64,000 bases of DNA. Origin: Candidatus Gastranaerophilales bacterium (GTDB taxonomy: Bacteria; Cyanobacteriota; Vampirovibrionia; Gastranaerophilales; Gastranaerophilaceae). The notes under the pieces were generated by a model. The model searched no databases, was not told the DNA's origin, and saw nothing but the letters and a program-made list of their open reading frames with translations. The position numbers and the translations under genes are program-made. Of the stretch, positions 17,217-25,762 are shown one piece after another. Positions within the stretch are counted from its first letter, which is position 1, and every line of letters begins with the position of its first letter. The stretch spans positions 1 to 64,000 of the forward strand of contig CALVEN010000003.1 of assembly GCA_944326585.1 (NCBI GenBank), in the 5' to 3' direction.

Positions 17217-18876
17217 ACACTCTTGCAAGTGAAGTTGCCTCTTTAACAACAGCTTCGAGAGCCTGCAGGGCATCAGCCGGAAGCTTGTCGATACCTGCTT
17301 TTTCAGTTTCTCTTGATTTAACAAACTCAATTCTGTCGTTCATACGGGCAACAAACTGAGCTGCATATTCTTTGTTGGAGAATGATGCGTCAAATCCGTC
17401 GATATCCATAATTTCTATATCTGAGAAGTTTTCCCATTTATGGAATTTAGCAGTGCCTTCAACAATAGCCTCAATAATTCCGAGAGTATGTTTCGGCTGA
17501 ACTTTAGTTCCCATAAATTCGCCCGTATTCAGGATATAGCAGTCAACGCCGTCAGCGATTAACTGTTTAAATCTTGTATAGTCAACCTCTAACGGGTAAA
17601 CTCTGAACGGGTTAGCATAAGGTTCAACAACGAGCGCGTTCGGGTCAACGCCTGCCGCAAGTCTTTCAGCGGAAGAACGTTTTGTAGCGAGTGTTGCACC
17701 CATGGCAGAACCGAGTGAAGCGCCTGACAATTTCAATACAGGAGGAATTGTCGGGTCTTTCATAAGCCAGAAAATAGCGTTAATCGGCTGATCAATTCTG
17801 TCGACTCTGTTCGGTGACCAGAGTTTTGATTTAACAGCGCGGCCGTTGCCGTTTCTGATATCTTCGGTAACAGAAACCACTTTCCCGTCAGCAAGCTGGA
17901 TTGCGCCTGCGTTTTGCTGGGTTAAGATATATTTATTATCGTCGCAGCCGATAGGATAGTCAGCGGTTTTGTCAAAATAAGCCGGCTCAAGCGCGATTGT
18001 GTATTTGTCGTGAACGTTAATAATAAACGCATCATCGTGAAGAACGGTGATATTGTATTTATTATTATGTTTTGCGTGGGTAATGGTTGATTTTCCCGAA
18101 CCTGAAAGTCCGAATACGGCAACCTGGAAGGATTTACCGTTATCGAGGTTGTAGCGTTTCATACCGCCGTGGCATGAAGCATAACCGTTACGGGCAGCGC
18201 AGCCCCATGCAAGTGTCAGGGTGCCTTTTTTGTGCTCACCGAAATATCTCATACCTAAGATAGCCGCGCAGTTGTGTTCCGGATCAAAGAAAGTCAAACC
18301 GTACGGGAAGTCGGGGTGAGTCCAGTCAGGGTCTGAAAATACGTAGATATCGCCGTCCGGCAATGCACGGGAGTCGGAATACATATCAGCGTATTTTTCA
18401 TTAATATACTGGAAGTTCAGCATCCAGGAATACATAATATTTTCAAAGCCTTCCGGAATCATCAGGTGAGCTTTTACCATAAAATCTTCTTCCAAACCGA
18501 CAACAACTTCGGTTTTATACATTAATTTATCACGTGTTTGGTATATAGCTTCACGAATAATCGGCAATAAATATTTCAAATCGCAATTGGGTTCGCCGAC
18601 GATTTTTCTTGCTGCAGCGCATCTGCCGACGACAGTACCGTCGTTAAACAGCAGTTGGTTTGCGCCTTGAGGTAAACCGATTTTTTCCGGTTTGTAAACA
18701 GGCATGCCTGTAAGTTCAATAGTTCCGGGGCTTGATTTTGCCAGCTTGTAAGCTTCGGAAACGGACTTGACTTCCTCAACATTGTTTCCGAAAAACGGCG
18801 CAGTGATAGTCGCACGCGCTGCTGACATAATCTTTTTCAATTCTTCCGAATCAGTAAAGAATTCTTTTGTTGTCAT
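17215..18876 (-). CDS. pckA: Phosphoenolpyruvate carboxykinase (ATP)
   Basis: Interconverts oxaloacetate + ATP with PEP + CO2 + ADP. In fermentative bacteria it often runs towards oxaloacetate, and in others towards gluconeogenesis. It has 553 residues. The kinase P-loop GLSGSGKST is near residue 255 and the metal-binding region VLHDDAFIINVHDKYTIALE near 275. The later arginine-rich loop is NGNGRAVKSKLWSPNR near 340. ATP-type enzymes are near 530-540, so it is slightly long. I chose ATG 18876, with AAGGAG upstream; an upstream in-frame start at 18939 adds 21 residues with no homology value. No terminator lies between it and the repeat block upstream. Confidence 0.93.
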   Translation of the reverse strand: MTTKEFFTDSEELKKIMSAARATITAPFFGNNVEEVKSVSEAYKLAKSSPGTIELTGMPVYKPEKIGLPQGANQLLFNDGTVVGRCAAARKIVGEPNCDLKYLLPIIREAIYQTRDKLMYKTEVVVGLEEDFMVKAHLMIPEGFENIMYSWMLNFQYINEKYADMYSDSRALPDGDIYVFSDPDWTHPDFPYGLTFFDPEHNCAAILGMRYFGEHKKGTLTLAWGCAARNGYASCHGGMKRYNLDNGKSFQVAVFGLSGSGKSTITHAKHNNKYNITVLHDDAFIINVHDKYTIALEPAYFDKTADYPIGCDDNKYILTQQNAGAIQLADGKVVSVTEDIRNGNGRAVKSKLWSPNRVDRIDQPINAIFWLMKDPTIPPVLKLSGASLGSAMGATLATKRSSAERLAAGVDPNALVVEPYANPFRVYPLEVDYTRFKQLIADGVDCYILNTGEFMGTKVQPKHTLGIIEAIVEGTAKFHKWENFSDIEIMDIDGFDASFSNKEYAAQFVARMNDRIEFVKSRETEKAGIDKLPADALQALEAVVKEATSLARV

Positions 18877-18954
18877 AAAATTTCTCCTTTTTACAGCTAA
18901 TTTAATTTCAGCCACACACAACGAGCGTACCACAAACAAAAATTTGGAACAAGG

Positions 18955-19462
18955 GGTTAAAGTGAGTGAAGTGAGTAATGTGAGTGGTGTGAGGTTTTAT
19001 GTCATCCTGAGGCTTTATCAGGTTAAAGATACTAAGTTACTATGATACTAAGGCTCTAAGGATTTATTGTCTGGCAGGTTTGTTCAACCTGCAATCCTGA
19101 TAAAAAAATTCTTCCCTCTCCCCCCCGGGGGAGAGGGTGTCCAAAGGACGGGAGAGGGGCTTCTCATTGATTTTGAAATTCTATGGGAAAACGGACATTT
19201 TTCACAAAATCCCGGATTTTTTAAAAGCAGTAGGTCGGCTTATCCGACAGAAGACTTAACAGTCTGATAATCCAACCTATAATTTGTCATACTGAAGGTC
19301 TAACCTACCCTCACCCGAATTTCTACCACTCGCAAATGCTCGTGTCGAAATTCTCTCCTCTCCCAGCGGGAGAGGGTTAGGGAGAGGGGGCAAAGAGATA
19401 CTTCGAAGCCTGAGGATGACATAACACCTCACACCACTCACTCTATTCACTTTACTCACTTA
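18955..19462 (-). repeat. Large repeat block with inverted repeat pair II, right copy
   Basis: The 654-bp gap from pckA to the next gene holds no gene. 18958-19065 has GTGAGTGAAG-type and ACTAAG-type modules. 19105-19160 has a G/C-rich hairpin with CTCTCCCCCC/GGGGGAGAG. 19230-19390 is the inverted partner of 9977-10136. 19425-19462 is another ACTCACT-type tandem module in reverse. Short frames here (for example a PLPNPLPLGEE peptide) are repeat translation. Confidence 0.85.
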
Positions 19463-19530
19463 TTTATTTTCCCGGCTAGTTACCAAAAAATAATTATTGT
19501 GATAGAATATAATTAAAGGGGATATAAATT

Positions 19531-20043
19531 ATGAAAAACATGTTAAAAGTATTAATAATAACAGCCGCATTAGCGGTGAACACGGCAGTAATCGCGGCAC
19601 CGCAGACAACACCGGCACAACAGACGCCTGCTGTGCAGACACAGCAACAGACATATACAACTGTCAATGCACTGGATGTAGTTGCCTCACCGTCAAAATA
19701 TTTGAATAAATTCATAACGGTTAAAGGTAAATTCGACAAATTTTCGACTCTCGGACTTGATTACGAGCCTGCGATGAGAAGTTCCGAGGATTATATCACG
19801 TTTTTAATCCAGCGTCCTGATGTGGTTGACCACAACATACCTTTATCGGAGATGAAAATATTTTTGAAACGTACGGAAGCAGAAAAACACATTGATCTGG
19901 ATGCCGGCGACGAGATTGAATTCAGCGGAAAAGTGTTTTCAAACGCATTAGGAGATGTGTGGATGGATGCGGAAAAATTTACGGTTCTGACCCAAAAAGC
20001 CAAAGAAGAAACCTCATCTGAAAAAGCACCTGCAGCAAAATAA
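19531..20043 (+). CDS. Secreted protein with OB-fold-like domain, unknown function
   Basis: Not a named family. It has 170 residues: a signal peptide (MKNMLKVLIITAALAVNTAV, cut after AAPA-like residues near 22), a Gln/Thr/Pro-rich spacer (about 23-42), then a compact beta-rich domain. That domain begins VNALDVVASPSKYLNKFITVKGKFD and includes DAGDEIEFSGKV near 130; the 'keep fixed, gives new function' pattern of VKGKFD...FSGKVF recalls OB-type folds. The tail is Lys/Ala/Glu-rich. AAAGGGGAT precedes the ATG. It lies 22 bp before the GH57 gene and is probably co-transcribed. Confidence 0.75.
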   Translation: MKNMLKVLIITAALAVNTAVIAAPQTTPAQQTPAVQTQQQTYTTVNALDVVASPSKYLNKFITVKGKFDKFSTLGLDYEPAMRSSEDYITFLIQRPDVVDHNIPLSEMKIFLKRTEAEKHIDLDAGDEIEFSGKVFSNALGDVWMDAEKFTVLTQKAKEETSSEKAPAAK

Positions 20044-20065
20044 GCAACAATAAACGGAGTTAAGT

Positions 20066-22564
20066 ATGGCAGAAAAAGAAAAGTTTTTAACAATACACGG
20101 TCACTTTTACCAGCCGCCGAGAGAGAACCCGTGGCTTGAGGCAATAGAGCTTCAAGACAGCGCGCTGCCTTTCCACGACTGGAATGAAAGGATTACAAAA
20201 GAATGCTACAACCCGAATTCCGTATCAAAAATCGTTGATAACCGGAACAGAATTCTTGACGTTGTTAATAACTATTCTTTGATGAGCTTCAACTTTGGCC
20301 CGACGCTTTTGTCGTGGATGGAACAGTATGCGCCTTTGACTTATGAAAGGATTATAAAAGCGGATATTGAAAGCATAGACCTGAATGACGGGCACGGAAA
20401 CGCCATGGCGCAGGTGTATAACCACATGATTATGCCGCTTGCAAACGAACAGGATAAACAAACTCAAGTTAAGTGGGGCATAAGAGATTTTGAATACCGT
20501 TTCGGCAGAAAACCGGAAGGCATGTGGCTTGCGGAAACCGCCGTTGATGACGACACTTTAAGGGTTCTGGAAGAAAACGGGATAAAATTCACCGTGCTTT
20601 CACCTTATCAGGCGCTGAAAATCAAAGGTCCGAAAGATAAAGAATGGACTGATGTAAGCTGGGGAAATATCGACCCCGCGCGCTCTTATAACTATAATAT
20701 TAAATCAGCTCCCGGAAAATCAATTGCATTATTTTTCTATGACGGAGCAATTTCGCGCTCTGTTGCATTTGACGAGCTTTTAAAAGACGGCAATAAGTTT
20801 ATAAAACGCTTAAAAGAAGGAGTTTCCGACACAAGAAATTACCCGCAGATTGTAAATATCGCAACCGACGGCGAAAGCTACGGACACCATACAAAATTCG
20901 GCGATATGGCGCTTTCTTATGTTCTGAAAATCAGAGCGGAGGACGAAGGATTTAAAATAATCAATTACGCTGCATATCTGGACAAATACAGAAGCGATTA
21001 CGAAGTTGATATAAAACAGGCATCATCATGGAGCTGTTTCCACGGAGTCGGCAGATGGTGCGAAGATTGCGGCTGTTCAACAGGCGGGCACCCCGGCTGG
21101 AACCAGAAATGGAGAAAGCCTTTGCGTGATGCGCTTGACTATTTGAGAGATGAACTTATAAAAGTATACGAAAAGGAAGGTCCGAAATACTTTAACACAG
21201 ACGTGTGGGAAGTCCGCAACAACTACATTGACGTAATTTTGTCCAGAACGGAAGCTAATATTAAAAAATTCCAGAGCAAATACTTTTTGCCGGACTTAAA
21301 TGATGAAGATAAAGTCCGCGGTATGAAATTGTTGGAAATCCAGCGTCAGGCACTTTTGATGTACACGAGCTGCGGCTGGTTTTTCTCGGAAATTTCAGGC
21401 ATTGAAACCGTCCAGATTATGAAATACGCCGCCCGCGCAATGCAATTGGCAGTATATTTCACAAAACAGAATTTTGAAAAGAAATTTTTGGAAATTCTGA
21501 GTGAGGCAAAAAGCAACATTCAAGAATACGGCACGGGAAAAGACATCTACGAAAGGTTTGTAAAACCGTCTGTCGTAACCCCGAAACAGGTTGCAAGCCT
21601 CTGGGCAATTTCATCTTTGTATGAAGATTTTGACGATGAAGAAAACGTATATTGCTATAAAATTAAAAGCTATGATTATCAAAAAGTTCAAAAAGGCACG
21701 TCAACGTTTGTTGTCGGGCATATAGAGATGCAGTCGAGAATAACCCTTGAGAGCGTAAACCAGATTTTTGCGCTTGTACAATTTTCAGGCGGCGACTTCC
21801 ACTGCGCGATTAAGGAATTTTCGGACGAAGGGGCTTACAATACAATCAAAACCGATTTGATAAAGACATTTATGCTGAATCCTTTGACGGAAATTATCCG
21901 CGCACTGGACGAAAACTTCGGTAAAGAATACTTTACGCTTAAAGACATATTTATTGAAGAAAGACGCAAAATTCTTCAAATTATGCTCAAAGGCAAACTG
22001 GAAAAATTTGCGCAAACCTATAAAGACATGTACGATGAGGGCAAAGGCTCAATTTATCATATGCAAAATCTCGGTCTTGCGATTCCGGATGAATTCAAAA
22101 TTGCCGCAACATACACCCTCAGCCGCAAATTTAATGACCTTGTGGCACACTCCGGAGGTTTTGTGGATCCGGCGATTTTGCAGCAGGCTTTTGACATAAA
22201 TTATGAAGCGAAAAAAATGGGCATAAAATTAGACAGAACACCTTCCAACAACATCTTTGCGAAGAAAATTCTGCAAAATACAATCAGACTTGCCCAGAGT
22301 TTCGAAAGCCAGCAGGCGGAAGTTCTGTTGGAAATCTTTGATAATGTCGAAAAACTTGATCTTGAAATTGATATTGCGGAAGCTCAGAATATCTACTTCA
22401 ACAGAATTTACCACAAAATCGGCGACATTATTGATAATTACACGCAAACCGGAAGGTCAAAAGACAAAGAATTTATCAATATGCTCCTTGATATCGGTAC
22501 AAAATTGAACATAAATACTGATTTTTACAAAAATAAACTTCTGAACACAAAAACAAAAGTTTAA
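20066..22564 (+). CDS. Glycoside hydrolase family 57 protein with DUF3536-type C-terminus
   Basis: A large cytoplasmic GH57-type protein of 832 residues, related to alpha-amylase / glucan-branching enzymes that act on alpha-glucans. The N-terminal (beta/alpha) barrel starts TIHGHFYQPPRENPW (about 8-22), the conserved HGH motif. A candidate nucleophile is the Glu of MWLAETAVDDDTL (about 152-164); ATDGESYGHHTKFGD near 268-282 holds the acid/base region. Residues from about 400 on form the long helical C-terminal domain seen in GH57/DUF3536 proteins. It is probably used in glycogen-like polymer metabolism, although no other glucan gene is in the window. There is no signal peptide. Confidence 0.9.
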   Translation: MAEKEKFLTIHGHFYQPPRENPWLEAIELQDSALPFHDWNERITKECYNPNSVSKIVDNRNRILDVVNNYSLMSFNFGPTLLSWMEQYAPLTYERIIKADIESIDLNDGHGNAMAQVYNHMIMPLANEQDKQTQVKWGIRDFEYRFGRKPEGMWLAETAVDDDTLRVLEENGIKFTVLSPYQALKIKGPKDKEWTDVSWGNIDPARSYNYNIKSAPGKSIALFFYDGAISRSVAFDELLKDGNKFIKRLKEGVSDTRNYPQIVNIATDGESYGHHTKFGDMALSYVLKIRAEDEGFKIINYAAYLDKYRSDYEVDIKQASSWSCFHGVGRWCEDCGCSTGGHPGWNQKWRKPLRDALDYLRDELIKVYEKEGPKYFNTDVWEVRNNYIDVILSRTEANIKKFQSKYFLPDLNDEDKVRGMKLLEIQRQALLMYTSCGWFFSEISGIETVQIMKYAARAMQLAVYFTKQNFEKKFLEILSEAKSNIQEYGTGKDIYERFVKPSVVTPKQVASLWAISSLYEDFDDEENVYCYKIKSYDYQKVQKGTSTFVVGHIEMQSRITLESVNQIFALVQFSGGDFHCAIKEFSDEGAYNTIKTDLIKTFMLNPLTEIIRALDENFGKEYFTLKDIFIEERRKILQIMLKGKLEKFAQTYKDMYDEGKGSIYHMQNLGLAIPDEFKIAATYTLSRKFNDLVAHSGGFVDPAILQQAFDINYEAKKMGIKLDRTPSNNIFAKKILQNTIRLAQSFESQQAEVLLEIFDNVEKLDLEIDIAEAQNIYFNRIYHKIGDIIDNYTQTGRSKDKEFINMLLDIGTKLNINTDFYKNKLLNTKTKV

Positions 22565-22566
22565 AT

Positions 22567-23145
22567 TTACCAGTTTTCGGAACCGTGTTTTTTGTAAAGC
22601 TCAATATTAGCGAGCATTTTTTTCTCAACGGATGCAATTTTGAGCTGAATATCGGGAGAAACGGCTTTGTTTTTCAAAAGCTGCAATTCCAAAAGTTCCT
22701 CTTTAATCTTGCGGATTTTTTGTTTGGTTTCTTCGCGCTTCATAAAAAGCCACCCCTCATAGCCGCACCCGGGAGGAACTATTGCCCACGGAGAGGCGGG
22801 GAAATGCTTGCAAAGCGCAAGTCTTGTGTCATATCTTGTGCATAAATTATTATCATCAAGGTATTTGCACTTATAAAACGTCATATCTTCTTCTTTGTAA
22901 TTTCCGTCCTCTTTCAGACAGTTAATAATATTATCAACCGTAGGCGCGGAAACCTGACGCGCAGCCTCAATGGATTCATACGGTTCAAATACGCTCAAAA
23001 AATCAATCGCGCCCTCATCACCTGCTTCTTTCATTTCAAGCAGTTTTTTATACGGGGTTGTCGTTGTCGCAACCCTGCAGCAAAGACCGCATCTTACACA
23101 CATTTCAGGACGCTTTGATAAATAATTCTTTTCGTAATTATCCAT
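22567..23145 (-). CDS. YkgJ-type cysteine-cluster protein
   Basis: A 192-residue protein with the CxxCxxCC signature (CVRCGLCC, about 15-22) plus later cysteines (FYKCKYLDDNNLCTRYD near 100, ALCKHFP near 115, PPGCGYEGW near 130). Such proteins bind zinc or iron-sulfur clusters; the function of the family is not settled. A charged helix (about 145-190) ends the protein. It is a paralogue of the protein at 29387-30061; both have FLSVF.PY.S...AR between the clusters. Convergent with the GH57 gene, whose stop is 2 bp away. I chose ATG 23145; a GTG two codons upstream is possible. Confidence 0.85.
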   Translation of the reverse strand: MDNYEKNYLSKRPEMCVRCGLCCRVATTTTPYKKLLEMKEAGDEGAIDFLSVFEPYESIEAARQVSAPTVDNIINCLKEDGNYKEEDMTFYKCKYLDDNNLCTRYDTRLALCKHFPASPWAIVPPGCGYEGWLFMKREETKQKIRKIKEELLELQLLKNKAVSPDIQLKIASVEKKMLANIELYKKHGSENW

Positions 23146-23270
23146 AATCACATTATATCCCCTTTAATAAATTAAATAAAATCACGTAATATTTCTTAAA
23201 ATATTCTAAAAAATAGCAATAATTTAAAAGTTTTATACTTTATTTATTTAAGTAGTGAAAAGGTAGTATT

Positions 23271-24119
23271 ATGCAAAATACAGTAGGTCAACAGCAATAT
23301 CAACAGTGTAACTGTCCGCAATATGCGACAGCACCTGCTATTCAACAGTCTCAAGCGCAAACTCAAGCAGCAGGACAGGCTTATACGGCACCTCAGCCCG
23401 CATACTATCCGGCGCCGCAGATAAGTTCTCAGGGGCAAACAGTTTCCGTCCCGAATTATTCAGGCGTAAATATTCAAATCTTTAACCCGTCGGTAGGAGT
23501 TCCGGGTGGGGCACCTGTTTATAATGTTAATGCTCCTCAATACCAAAACCCCGGATGCTACCCTTCAGGATATTATACAAATAACTGGGGCAGCGGCGCA
23601 GGAAGCAATGCAAACGGCAATAATGCCAACAGTGCAAATTCTTCCGGCACTACAACCAATACGACAAATACGACAAATACAACAACCACAAAAACAGAAG
23701 AAAAAAAGAAAACCGAAAAGCGAAATATAGTTTTGCTGACGGACGATTACATAAGAAATCTTGAGAATTACCTGAACAGTCAGGATAAAGAAATAAGATT
23801 AATGGGCGCAAAAGAAGTTGCGGCAAGGCTTCAGGAGGACGACTCCAGAAAAGACGACAAAGCATTAACCGCATTGATTAACAAAATGCTTCAGGATCCT
23901 TATCAGCCCGTAAGATTTTTAGCACTCGGTATGCTTGACACAAGAGCCGTAACAGGTGATGATCTTACAAAACAAATTCTTCAGCAAATGCAGCAATCAG
24001 ATTCCGGATACGGTCAGGACGCACTTCAGGCAAGCCAAATCCTGCTTAAGATGTCAGGACAAACAGTCCAAAAAGAATTTGAAGTAAAAGACAAACCTAA
24101 AAAGGAAGATAAAAAATAA
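23271..24119 (+). CDS. Gln/Asn/Thr-rich protein with HEAT-repeat C-terminus
   Basis: Not recognised by name. It has 282 residues. The N-terminal half (1-145) is low complexity, rich in Gln, Pro, Tyr, Asn and Thr (QQQYQQCNCPQ, TNTTNTTNTTTTK), with no signal peptide. The C-terminal half (about 150-265) looks like two to three HEAT-type helical repeats, including IRLMGAKEVAARL and PVRFLALGMLDTRAV. A Lys/Glu-rich tail ends it. Such a layout suits a scaffold that binds another protein and tends to phase-separate or coat a surface, but this is inference. It overlaps the next gene by one base (TAATG) and so is coupled to a small membrane protein. Confidence 0.75.
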   Translation: MQNTVGQQQYQQCNCPQYATAPAIQQSQAQTQAAGQAYTAPQPAYYPAPQISSQGQTVSVPNYSGVNIQIFNPSVGVPGGAPVYNVNAPQYQNPGCYPSGYYTNNWGSGAGSNANGNNANSANSSGTTTNTTNTTNTTTTKTEEKKKTEKRNIVLLTDDYIRNLENYLNSQDKEIRLMGAKEVAARLQEDDSRKDDKALTALINKMLQDPYQPVRFLALGMLDTRAVTGDDLTKQILQQMQQSDSGYGQDALQASQILLKMSGQTVQKEFEVKDKPKKEDKK

Positions 24120-24613
24120 TGAGCGTAATAACAGCAATAAAATCAAATTACGGTAAATATTTAGCAAGGGGCGCAGGCGCTGCGGCACTGTATTTTATAG
24201 CGCGCGACGCCCACAACTTCGGCAAAATAAAATCCGATATTGAAGTTAAAAGTAAAGACGCAAAAGCCGCTCAATATTATCTGGAAAACACAATGACTCT
24301 TGACAGCCCTTCAAGAATTTCTTCGGATATTGCAAACGGAGTCTATAAACTTGAATTGAATGAACGCCTCAGAGGTTTTGTAAACTCGATTATCGGCTAC
24401 TTCAAAGGTATCGGGACAACGCTTGTACATGACGTTGTGCCGCTTGGTCTGGGGTTAACCGCACTGTTTGCGAAAAAACGCGCTCTGCCGCTTGCAAAAG
24501 GTTCCGCAATAGGGCTTGGAATTTACGGCATATATACAATTTTGAAAGACGGTTTCGGAATAGGGAAACACAATAACCTGACTAATGCATCAGGTCAGGA
24601 CGTCGCTCTTTAG
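24119..24613 (+). CDS. Small membrane protein, unknown function
   Basis: A 164-residue protein with an N-terminal hydrophobic helix (RGAGAAALYFIARDA, about 17-31) and two closely spaced helices near the C-terminus (VVPLGLGLTALFA about 105 and GLGIYGIYTILKDGF about 130). The middle is soluble and charged (about 40-85). No family recognised. Coupled by a one-base overlap to the HEAT-repeat gene. Its last 32 bp overlap the convergent trmD gene. Confidence 0.7.
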   Translation: MSVITAIKSNYGKYLARGAGAAALYFIARDAHNFGKIKSDIEVKSKDAKAAQYYLENTMTLDSPSRISSDIANGVYKLELNERLRGFVNSIIGYFKGIGTTLVHDVVPLGLGLTALFAKKRALPLAKGSAIGLGIYGIYTILKDGFGIGKHNNLTNASGQDVAL

Positions 24614-25253
24614 TACGTTTAAGCCTTTGAGACTGCCTGAATTCTTCTATTTCTTTGTGGTTTCCGTTCAACAAAACCTCCGGAACTTTTAGACCTCTGT
24701 ATTCTCTGGGTTTTGTATACTGAGGATATTCAAGCATACCGTCCGAAAAACTGTCATCATTTGCCGATTCGATTTTGCCCAAAGTACCTTCAAGCTTCCG
24801 GCTTACAGCGTCAATAACACAAAGCGCGGGAAGCTCGCCCCCCGTCAAAACAAAATCCCCCAAGGAAATTTCTCTGGGCTTTATAATATCTCGTATTCTC
24901 TCGTCAAATCCCTCATAATGCCCGCAAAGCAAAATAATTTGATCGAATTTTGCAAACTCTTTCACCAAATTTTCTTTTAAAGGCTCCCCTTGAGGCGAAA
25001 GCATTACCGTCAGAGAATTTTCGCACCTGTCTATACTTTCATACGCGTCAACATAAGGCTGAGGCATCAAAACCATACCCGCACCGCCGCCATAGGGTGT
25101 GTCGTCGACTTTTTTGTGTTTATTAAGCGTGAAATCGCGCGGGTTGATTGTATTCACGCTGATAACCCCCGCTTCCGCAGCACGTTTTATGATACTCTGG
25201 CTGCAGTAGTCCGTAATCATCTCCGGAAAAAGCGTCAGGACATCAAACCTCAT
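24582..25253 (-). CDS. trmD: tRNA (guanine-N1)-methyltransferase
   Basis: Methylates G37 of tRNAs with CNN anticodons, which prevents +1 frameshifts. A SPOUT (knotted) dimer of 223 residues. Start MRFDVLTLFPEM; the SAM-binding knot is in LSPQGEPL (about 88), ILLCGHYEGFDERI (about 110) and ISLGDFVLTGGELPALCVIDAV (about 133). The C-terminal domain (YPQYTKPREYRGLKVPEVLLNGNH) is complete. It overlaps the rimM stop by 4 bp (ATGA), which is classic coupling. Confidence 0.97.
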   Translation of the reverse strand: MRFDVLTLFPEMITDYCSQSIIKRAAEAGVISVNTINPRDFTLNKHKKVDDTPYGGGAGMVLMPQPYVDAYESIDRCENSLTVMLSPQGEPLKENLVKEFAKFDQIILLCGHYEGFDERIRDIIKPREISLGDFVLTGGELPALCVIDAVSRKLEGTLGKIESANDDSFSDGMLEYPQYTKPREYRGLKVPEVLLNGNHKEIEEFRQSQRLKRTKERRPDLMH

Positions 25254-25762
25254 TCCAAAAGCCCCTCCAGATTGTTAATCGTAACCTTTTTTCCTTTCAA
25301 ATCCACATCCGTCACAATAGCTTTCACAAACGGGACAAGCGAAATCTTTTTGGATTTGGTTTTAACGGACAACAAATCCGTTGCGCCGTTGTTGGAAACC
25401 CCGACTATAAACCCGAGATTTTTCCCTTCCAAATCCACAACTTCAAGCCCGACAAGCTCGTCAATCAAAAATTCGTCCTCCTCCAAATTCTCGCGGATTG
25501 TATTCTCATCCACAAACAAAAGCGTTCCCTTCAAGGGCAGCAGGTCATTTATGGAATTTATTCCGTCAAACTTTACCACCGCAAAATTTTTGTTAAGCCT
25601 TGAACGCGTAATTTTTAACGGCTTGTAATCATTTTGGATTTTTGCAAAAACCTCGTTCAAAGACAGGAAAAAATCCGCCTGATTTTTGGAAAACCCGACT
25701 TTAGCTTCCCCTTGAATTCCGTGGAAATTCAAAATTTTGCCGACAGATATAAACTTACTCAT
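25250..25762 (-). CDS. rimM: Ribosome maturation factor RimM
   Basis: Assists assembly of the 30S head around S19. It has 170 residues: the N-terminal beta-barrel begins ISVGKILNFHGIQGEAKVGF, and the C-terminal PRC-barrel has DLLPLKGTLLFVDE and EFLIDELVGLEVVDLEGKNLGFIVGV. Length is normal. It has ATGA overlaps at both ends, with trmD after it and the zinc-ribbon/Asn-Arg-rich gene before it. Confidence 0.95.
   Translation of the reverse strand: MSKFISVGKILNFHGIQGEAKVGFSKNQADFFLSLNEVFAKIQNDYKPLKITRSRLNKNFAVVKFDGINSINDLLPLKGTLLFVDENTIRENLEEDEFLIDELVGLEVVDLEGKNLGFIVGVSNNGATDLLSVKTKSKKISLVPFVKAIVTDVDLKGKKVTINNLEGLLE

Noticed and set aside
18767-19459. Several frames of 60-92 residues in the pckA upstream gap
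   Set aside because: All run through tandem and hairpin modules, in different frames, with no ribosome sites.
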